Part shown: one piece after another, positions 59,234-64,000 of the stretch
How positions within the stretch are numbered: position 1 is the stretch's first letter
How the letters are laid out: the number at the start of each line of letters is the position of its first letter
Source of the DNA: Pseudohaliea rubra DSM 19751
Lineage (GTDB): Bacteria > Pseudomonadota > Gammaproteobacteria > Pseudomonadales > Halieaceae
NCBI RefSeq assembly: GCF_000764025.1
Contig: NZ_KN234745.1
Span: forward strand, 1-64,000
Length of the DNA: 64,000 nt
Direction of reading: 5' to 3'
Translations under genes and position numbers: made by a program
Notes under the pieces: generated by a model
Told to the model about the DNA's origin: nothing
Database searches by the model: none
The model's input: the letters and a program-made list of their open reading frames with translations, nothing else

Positions 59234-59713
59234 GTGCCCGCTGTCTCAAGTGCAGTCCTGCGCGCTGGCGCGTTCCGGATCGCCCTTTACGCGCTTCTCT
59301 GGGGCATCCTCGCCGGCTTCGAGCCCGGGAGCTGGTTTCTGGGGGCGCCGGCGGTCCTGCTGGCCGCCTGGCTGAGTCTGCAGCTGGCGTCCCCCGTACC
59401 CTTCAGGCCCTGGCCGGTGCTGGTCTTTGTCGCTTTTTTTATCGGGCGCTCTGTGAGCGGAGCTGTGGATGTGGCAAGGCGCGCGCTGGCGCCCCGACTG
59501 CGCCTGGCGCCCGCGCTCGTGGTCTATCAAACGTCCCTGCCTGCGGGGTTGCCTCGGGTGCTGTTTCTCAACAGCATATCGCTCACCCCGGGAACGCTCA
59601 GTGCGGATATACGCGACGATACCGTCTGGGTACATGTGCTTGATGAAAATGGCGATCATGAGCAGGCTCTAAGTGGGCTCGAGGGTCGTCTTGCGCGGGT
59701 GTTCCCGCAGTGA
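59234..59713 (+). CDS. mrpE: Na+/H+ antiporter subunit MrpE
   Basis: A 159-residue protein with an MrpE/MnhE profile: helices near 14-50 and 58-80, then a cytoplasmic part. That part has the conserved 'FLNSISLTPGTLSADIRDDTVWVHVLDE' (in part), where S-x-T-P-G-T is the family hallmark. MrpE is an accessory membrane subunit of the multi-subunit cation/proton antiporter. GTG start; first gene of an operon in the order E-F-G-DUF4040-B-C-D-D/A. Confidence 0.9.
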   Translation: MPAVSSAVLRAGAFRIALYALLWGILAGFEPGSWFLGAPAVLLAAWLSLQLASPVPFRPWPVLVFVAFFIGRSVSGAVDVARRALAPRLRLAPALVVYQTSLPAGLPRVLFLNSISLTPGTLSADIRDDTVWVHVLDENGDHEQALSGLEGRLARVFPQ

Positions 59714-59985
59714 CTATCGACGCCGTGCACCCATGGTTGGCGCTGTTTCTCCTGGCGAACCTGCTCGCGGGTCTCTGGCGGGTGCTGACGGGGCCGACGG
59801 CCGCCGACCGTATGTTGAGCACGCAGCTTTTCGGTACGACCGCAGTGGCCCTGCTTGCGATCGAGGCCGATACGCGGGCGATGCCGGCGCTGCGTGACGT
59901 TGCCCTGGTCTTTGCGCTCCTTGCTGCAATCACCGCGGTCGCTTTCGTGCGCCGGGTGTGGCAGCCGCGGGAGGGCAGTAAATGA
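59710..59985 (+). CDS. mrpF: Na+/H+ antiporter subunit MrpF
   Basis: A 91-residue, three-helix protein. The MrpF signature 'RVLTGPTAADRMLSTQLFGT' (G-P-x-x-x-D-R) is followed by a helix and 'ALRDVALVFALLAAITAVAFVRRV' (in part). GTG 59710 overlaps the mrpE stop and the 3' end overlaps mrpG (ATGA). Confidence 0.92.
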   Translation: MTIDAVHPWLALFLLANLLAGLWRVLTGPTAADRMLSTQLFGTTAVALLAIEADTRAMPALRDVALVFALLAAITAVAFVRRVWQPREGSK

Positions 59986-60272
59986 ACTGGCTGGCGCTTG
60001 CGTCCCTGGCGCTCGGGGCGTTTTTCTTTCTTGCCGGCACCGTCGGCCTGCTGCGCTTTCCCGACGTGCACAGCCGGCTGCATGCCTTGACCAAGGCGGA
60101 CAACGTGGGGCTCGGTTTCCTGCTCTTCGGCCTTGCGCTGGAGGTGGGTTCGCCCCTGGTGGGGGCGAAGCTGTTTGTGATCTGGTGCCTGGTGCTTCTC
60201 GCCAGCGCCTCCGTTTCCCACGTTATTGCCCGGGCGGCGCTGCGGCGGGGAGTTGAGCCATGGCAGCGCTGA
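59982..60272 (+). CDS. mrpG: Na+/H+ antiporter subunit MrpG
   Basis: A 96-residue, three-helix protein. It contains the MrpG hallmark 'VGLLRFPDVHSRLHALTKADNVGLGFLLFG' (in part), where G-x-x-R-x-P-D-x-x-x-R-x-H-A-x-T-K is strongly conserved. Its end overlaps the DUF4040 gene by 13 bp. Confidence 0.93.
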   Translation: MNWLALASLALGAFFFLAGTVGLLRFPDVHSRLHALTKADNVGLGFLLFGLALEVGSPLVGAKLFVIWCLVLLASASVSHVIARAALRRGVEPWQR

Positions 60273-60529
60273 GCCTTCTGCCGCCGGCGCTGGACCTGTT
60301 GCTCGCTGTGGCACTGCTGTTGACGGCCTGGCGGGCCCTTTATACCCGCGCCCTTTTCCCGGCGGTCGTCTTCTTCGTCGCCTTCGGCATGCTCCTGGCG
60401 TTGGCCTGGATGCGCCTCGAGGCGCCGGATGTAGCGCTGGCGGAGGCGGCGATCGGTGCCGGGCTGACCGGCGCGCTGCTCATGGCCGCCGTGGCCCGGC
60501 TTCGTGGTCGCGACGAGGATAAACCGTGA
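60260..60529 (+). CDS. DUF4040 / MbhD-like Mrp subunit
   Basis: An 89-residue, three-helix protein. 'RALFPAVVFFVAFGMLLALAWMRLEAPDVALAEAAIGAGL' (in parts) is the DUF4040 (MbhD) core, with the conserved A-P-D-V-A-L-x-E-A motif. In canonical MrpA this segment lies near the C-terminus; in this operon it is a free-standing gene, as in Mbh hydrogenases and several proteobacterial Mrp clusters. It is coupled to mrpB by a GTGA overlap. Confidence 0.88.
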   Translation: MAALSLLPPALDLLLAVALLLTAWRALYTRALFPAVVFFVAFGMLLALAWMRLEAPDVALAEAAIGAGLTGALLMAAVARLRGRDEDKP

Positions 60530-61194
60530 AGCGCCTCGGTCATGCGGTCCTGGGGCTCCTGCTGCTGATGCTGGCGGGAGTGCTGGCCTGGGCCGTGAGC
60601 CTGCCCGTCGCCCCCGGGCAGGACGTCCCGGCGCACATCGCCGGATCCCTTGCGGACAGCGGTGTGAGCCACCCGGTTACAGCCGTGCTCCTGAACTTCC
60701 GCGGCTATGACACGCTGCTGGAGCTGGTGGTACTCCTGGTAGCCCTGGCCGGCGTGCGCTGCCTGGCCCCACTGCCGCCGCCCAGCGGCGGGGGGGCTGT
60801 CGGCGGCGTGTTGCGGGAACTCGCCGCGCTTCTCCTGCCCGTGCTCGTACTTGTCGCGCTCTACCTTCTGTGGGCCGGTGCTACCAGGCCCGGTGGTGCC
60901 TTTCAGGGTGGCGCGCTCCTCGGGGCGGCAGGTATTCTGGCACTCCTTGCAGGGCGTGATCGCTTCCTTGCTGTGTTGGAGCAACGGCTGTGGCTTCTGG
61001 CCGGCCTTGGCGTCGGCGTGTTCCTTGCCGTCGCCGCGGGGACGCTGGTGTGGGGTGGCACCCTTCTCGGGTTGCCCCCGGAGCAGGCGGGGATCCTGAT
61101 ACTGGTGATCGAGAGCTTCGCGCTCTTGTCTATCGCAGTGACTCTGGTGGCTCTCTTCCTGGGTACCGGTGAGCTTGAGGACCGGGACCCGTGA
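60526..61194 (+). CDS. mrpB: MbhE-MrpB fusion subunit of the Na+/H+ antiporter
   Basis: A 222-residue protein in two parts. Residues about 1-85 have a helix, then 'VSHPVTAVLLNFRGYDTLLELVVLLVALAGV' (in part), which corresponds to the MbhE-like tail of canonical MrpA. Residues about 100-222 are the MnhB domain: 'LYLLWAGATRPGGAFQGGALLGAAGIL' (in part; G-x-x-x-P-G-G-G/A-F-Q-G-G hallmark). The fused form plus the separate DUF4040 gene show how MrpA has been split and reassigned. GTG start; 4-bp overlap with mrpC. Confidence 0.88.
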   Translation: MKRLGHAVLGLLLLMLAGVLAWAVSLPVAPGQDVPAHIAGSLADSGVSHPVTAVLLNFRGYDTLLELVVLLVALAGVRCLAPLPPPSGGGAVGGVLRELAALLLPVLVLVALYLLWAGATRPGGAFQGGALLGAAGILALLAGRDRFLAVLEQRLWLLAGLGVGVFLAVAAGTLVWGGTLLGLPPEQAGILILVIESFALLSIAVTLVALFLGTGELEDRDP

Positions 61195-61487
61195 CGGGGC
61201 AGGCCTGCTACGCGGTGCTGGGTGCACTGCTGTTCTGCCTGAGTTTCCACGCGCTGATCATCGCGGTCCATCCCTTGCGCCGCCTGCTGGCGGTGAATGT
61301 AATGGGCAGCAGCGTGTTTCTGGTCTTCATCGCCGGCGCCGGCCCCCGTGATCCGCTTCCGCAGGCGCTGGTTATTACCGGTATCGTTGTGGCTGTGGCT
61401 GCCACGGCCCTGGGCCTCAACCTGCTTTTGCGCCTTGCCGGGCCGGCGGAAGACGACCGGCCTTCGGCCGGGCAGGATGGTTCGTGA
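61191..61487 (+). CDS. mrpC: Na+/H+ antiporter subunit MrpC
   Basis: A 98-residue, NuoK-like three-helix protein. 'HPLRRLLAVNVMGSSVFLVFIAGAG' (in part) and 'DPLPQALVITGIVVAVAATALGLNLLLRL' (in part; the D-P-x-P-Q-A-L-V-I-T-x-I-V-I block is the MrpC/NuoK hallmark) are visible. It is somewhat short at the N-terminus compared with MrpC of Bacillus. GTG start inside the mrpB stop. Confidence 0.92.
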   Translation: MTGQACYAVLGALLFCLSFHALIIAVHPLRRLLAVNVMGSSVFLVFIAGAGPRDPLPQALVITGIVVAVAATALGLNLLLRLAGPAEDDRPSAGQDGS

Positions 61488-62902
61488 GCGCGTCGTCGCT
61501 GCTGCCCCTGCTCGTGCTCTGGCCCCTGGCGGGGGGGCTGCTCGGGCTGCTCCTCCCGCGCGGTGCCGGGCCGCTGCTGCTTGGCGTCAGCACCGGCAAC
61601 CTGGCGCTGGCTGTGGCGCTGGTGGACGCGCTGGCAGGGGCGGGCAAGGTGGCACACAGCGTCGGCGGCTGGAGCACGCCCCTGGGCATTGCCCTGCGCG
61701 CCGATGGCCTATCGGCGGTTCTGATCCTGGTAGCCGGCGCCGTGGCGCCGCTCCTCGCGCTGTACGCCAGTGCCGCCTATGCCGGCCGGGAGCTGCGCTA
61801 TTTTGCCGGTCTTTTCCTGCTCTTTCTCGGCGCCCTGAACGGGCTGTTCATCGCGGGCGACCTGTTCAACCTCTACGTTACCCTGGAGCTCCTCGGCTTG
61901 TCCGCGGTTGCCCTGGCTGCCCTCGGCGGCGGCGCGGCGGCGCTGGCTGCGTCGCTGCGCTATCTGCTGGCGACTATCACGGGCTCCCTGGCCTACCTCC
62001 TTGGCGTGGCGCTGCTATACCGTGCGACAGGTACCCTCGATCTTCTTCAGCTCTCGGGCCAGGGTCCGGCCCTGCCGGGCGGTGCCGTGGCCTTTGCGCT
62101 TATGGTCGCCGGGCTGCTGCTCAAAGCGGCGGTGTTCCCGCTGCACTTCTGGCTGCCGCCGGCGCACGCGAATGCCTCGCCGCCGGTCAGTGCGGCGCTC
62201 TCCGCTCTGGCCGTAAAGGCTCCCCTCTACCTCCTGCTGCGCCTCTGGCTTTCTACCTACGATGGCGCCTGGCCCCTCGTTGCCGAACTGCTCGCAGCTA
62301 TCGGTGCTGCCGGTGTGCTCTGGTGTTCCCTGCAGGCAGTACTGCAGCGGCGCGCCAAGCTGCTGGTGGCCTATTCCACCGTCGCGCAGCTGGGCTATCT
62401 GCTCCTGGCCCTGGCCCTGGTCCCCGCGGCGGGAGCGGCCGCCTACGGTGCCTTTACGCTGCTGCTGGTCTCCCATGTGCTGGCCAAGGCGGGGTTGTTC
62501 CTTGCCGTGGGCAACCTCGCGCGACGTGCGGGCCATGACCGCTTAGACGGCTTCGAGCGGGTAGTGCAGCACCTGCCGTTGTCCGCCAGTGCCATCGCTC
62601 TGGCCGGAGTCAGCCTGATGGGTATGCCGCCCAGTGGTGGTTTCAACGGCAAGTGGCTGCTGCTTCAGGCCGCTATCGCCACCGGGGACTGGTGGCTGGT
62701 AGCGGTGATACTCGTCGGCGGTCTGCTCGCGGCCGTGTATATCTTCAAACTGATCGAGCACACCTTCGGCGGCAGTGATCGCCCCGACGCAACGGCGCTG
62801 CCACGGCGCATGGAATGGGCTGCTCTGACACTGGCCGCAAGCGCCGTGGGTGTCGGCTTTCTGGGTCAGCCTCTGCTGCGGCTCCTCGGGGGCGTGCCAT
62901 GA
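61484..62902 (+). CDS. mrpD: Na+/H+ antiporter subunit MrpD (first NuoN/L-like subunit)
   Basis: A 472-residue, proton-conducting-transporter family protein with about 14 helices. Key conserved charged residues are visible: Glu in 'NLYVTLELLGLSAVAL', Lys in 'LLLKAAVFPLHFWLPPAHANASPPVSA' (in part), and Lys in the 'LLVSHVLAKAGLFLAVGN' segment. These lie on the proton channel in the complex I NuoL/M/N fold. It is the first of two such paralogues in the operon. GTG start overlaps mrpC and the end overlaps the next gene (ATGA). Confidence 0.92.
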   Translation: MSASSLLPLLVLWPLAGGLLGLLLPRGAGPLLLGVSTGNLALAVALVDALAGAGKVAHSVGGWSTPLGIALRADGLSAVLILVAGAVAPLLALYASAAYAGRELRYFAGLFLLFLGALNGLFIAGDLFNLYVTLELLGLSAVALAALGGGAAALAASLRYLLATITGSLAYLLGVALLYRATGTLDLLQLSGQGPALPGGAVAFALMVAGLLLKAAVFPLHFWLPPAHANASPPVSAALSALAVKAPLYLLLRLWLSTYDGAWPLVAELLAAIGAAGVLWCSLQAVLQRRAKLLVAYSTVAQLGYLLLALALVPAAGAAAYGAFTLLLVSHVLAKAGLFLAVGNLARRAGHDRLDGFERVVQHLPLSASAIALAGVSLMGMPPSGGFNGKWLLLQAAIATGDWWLVAVILVGGLLAAVYIFKLIEHTFGGSDRPDATALPRRMEWAALTLAASAVGVGFLGQPLLRLLGGVP

Positions 62903-64000
62903 GCGAGCACGAACTGCTGCCGCTGGCGGTGCTGGCGACATCGCTCCTGCCGGGCCTGGTGATCTTTTTCCTGCCCGAGGGGGCTGTGCGTGTGCGAAGC
63001 GTGCTCAATCTCGCCGGGGCCACGGTGAAGCTGGTCCTGGTGGCGGTGATGCTCTGGGGGGTCTCCAGGGGCGAGAACTATGCCGTGTCCTATCCGTTGC
63101 TGCCGGGCTTGACCTTTTCCCTGCGAGCGGACTCCCTCGCCTTGCTTTTTGTGACCCTGTCAGCGCAGCTCTGGTTTCTCACCACCATCTATGCCATCGG
63201 TTATCTCGAGAGTTCGCCGAACCGGGCGCGCTTTTTCGGTTTCTTCAGCCTCTGCGTCACCGCCACCGTGGGCGTCGCCATGGCCGGGAACCTGATCACC
63301 TTTTTGCTTTTCTACGAATTGCTGACGCTATCGACCTACCCGCTGGTGGTACACCGGGAAACAGCCGCGGCGCGGGCGGCGGGCAACCGCTACCTCGCCT
63401 ATACGATCGGCGGTGGCGCGGCGCTGCTTCTCGGTACGGCCTGGCTTTACGCCGAGACCGGGACTCTGACTTTTACGCCGCGGGGCTTCGTCGATGGCTC
63501 CGGGGCATCGTCACCGGTGCTGGCGGCGATTTTTTTCCTTCTCGTAGCCGGCGTCGGCGTCAAAGCTGCACTGGTGCCGTTGCACGGGTGGCTGCCCCGG
63601 GCCATGGTGGCACCGGCTCCGGTGAGTGCGCTCCTGCATGCGGTGGCCGTGGTCAAGGCGGGCGCTTTCGGCATCATCCGTATTGTCTACGACGTCTTCG
63701 GGGTGGAATACGCGGCAGAGCTCGGTGTGACCGACGCCCTGGCGGCGGTCGCTGCGGTCACCATCATCTATGGCTCCCTCCGCGCCCTGGCGCAGGACGA
63801 CCTCAAGCGGCGGCTGGCCTTCTCGACGGTGTCGCAGGTGTCCTACATCGCCCTTGGCGTGGCTATCGTCGGCCCGCTCGCCAGCATTGGCGGTATCGTC
63901 CACCTCGTCCACCAGGGGTTGATGAAGATCACGCTGTTCTTCTGTGCGGGCAACTACGCCGAGACCCTCGGCCTGCACAAGGTCAGCGAGCTGGACGGCG
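62899..64000 (+). CDS. Second NuoL/M/N-like Mrp subunit (MrpA/MrpD paralogue), truncated by window end
   Basis: Open from ATG 62899 to the right edge, 367 codons so far, no stop. It shows the transporter core: Glu in 'NLITFLLFYELLTLSTYPLVVH' (in part), Lys in 'VKAALVPLHGWLPRAMVAPAPVSALLHAVAVVKAG' (in parts), 'DDLKRRLAFSTVSQVSY' and 'IVHLVHQGLMKITLFFCAGN'. It is closer to MrpA/NuoL in style than the previous gene, but DUF4040 is encoded separately, so it is probably a D-type or N-terminal-MrpA-type subunit. Its C-terminal end is outside the window. Confidence 0.88.
   Translation, partial: MSEHELLPLAVLATSLLPGLVIFFLPEGAVRVRSVLNLAGATVKLVLVAVMLWGVSRGENYAVSYPLLPGLTFSLRADSLALLFVTLSAQLWFLTTIYAIGYLESSPNRARFFGFFSLCVTATVGVAMAGNLITFLLFYELLTLSTYPLVVHRETAAARAAGNRYLAYTIGGGAALLLGTAWLYAETGTLTFTPRGFVDGSGASSPVLAAIFFLLVAGVGVKAALVPLHGWLPRAMVAPAPVSALLHAVAVVKAGAFGIIRIVYDVFGVEYAAELGVTDALAAVAAVTIIYGSLRALAQDDLKRRLAFSTVSQVSYIALGVAIVGPLASIGGIVHLVHQGLMKITLFFCAGNYAETLGLHKVSELDG

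Noticed and set aside
58954-59249. Two minus-strand frames over tRNA-Ser
   Set aside because: They translate the complement of tRNA-Ser and give the usual spurious 'GGIRTLERLPV'-type peptide.

Overview
The window is a dense chromosomal segment of an aerobic, GC-rich gammaproteobacterium. The evidence is the gene content: zipA beside ligA, an SMC condensin, system I cytochrome c maturation, pdxB, epmC, tusA, a Cys/Asp-type queF, and a gltA / sdhCDAB / sucAB-lpd-sucCD cluster. Several neighbourhoods recall Pseudomonas and Halomonas-type genomes (phoBR-pst-phoU; tRNA-Glu/tRNA-Gly beside a PA2817-like gene and a YadGH-type ABC exporter). A sodium-type Mrp antiporter would fit a marine, halophilic or alkaline habitat. 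The genus cannot be fixed from the sequence alone. No transposase, integrase, phage gene or CRISPR array is visible. Genes are packed tightly, many joined by ATGA, GTGA or TTGA overlaps, and GTG starts are common.

Layout. 1-8 kb: end of hrpB, a HAD phosphatase, a voltage-gated-type K+ channel with a C-terminal zinc ribbon, tesA, the ybbA-ybbP ABC system, then mdh followed by a TetR regulator. 8-16 kb: ttcA and the complete ccmABCDEFGHI operon. 16-23 kb: smc-zipA-ligA and a lytic-transglycosylase-like lipoprotein. 23-32 kb: a Pho box followed by phoB-phoR-pstS-pstC-pstA-pstB-phoU-hisC, apparently one unit. 32-46 kb: a KAS III-like synthase and gltA on the minus strand, divergent from sdhCDAB-sucAB-lpd-sucCD, which carries citrate synthase, succinate dehydrogenase, 2-oxoglutarate dehydrogenase and succinyl-CoA synthetase. 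46-55.6 kb: htpG behind a heat-shock-type promoter, sixA, a DUF4892 gene, folE, prmB, aroC, a small membrane protein, gcvR, an exported methyltransferase-like protein, a YheU-family gene, tusA, epmC and pdxB. 55.7-56.1 kb: a minus-strand tRNA operon (Glu, two truncated Gly copies, intact Gly). 56.1-59.2 kb: a PA2817-like gene, a YadGH-like ABC exporter, queF and tRNA-Ser. 59.2-64 kb: an Mrp operon that runs off the right edge.

How the genes work together. The ccm operon makes c-type cytochromes. The TCA cluster feeds electrons to the quinone pool through succinate dehydrogenase. The Mrp complex would spend proton motive force on Na+/H+ exchange. The Pho/Pst block senses and imports phosphate and seems to feed back on its own regulator through the Pho box.

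The most unusual structure is at 55784-55997. Two exact-period 107-bp tandem units, differing by one base, each carry the 5' half of tRNA-Gly(GCC) directly upstream of the intact tRNA-Gly gene. Other points of interest are a rearranged Mrp gene set (separate DUF4040 gene, MbhE-like segment fused to MrpB), a 4 x 15-bp tandem repeat between a lipoprotein stop codon and the Pho box, a K+ channel with a zinc ribbon, and a methyltransferase-fold protein with a signal peptide. No wholly new multi-gene system could be supported. No gene-free stretch exceeds 300 bases apart from the tRNA region, which is itself annotated.
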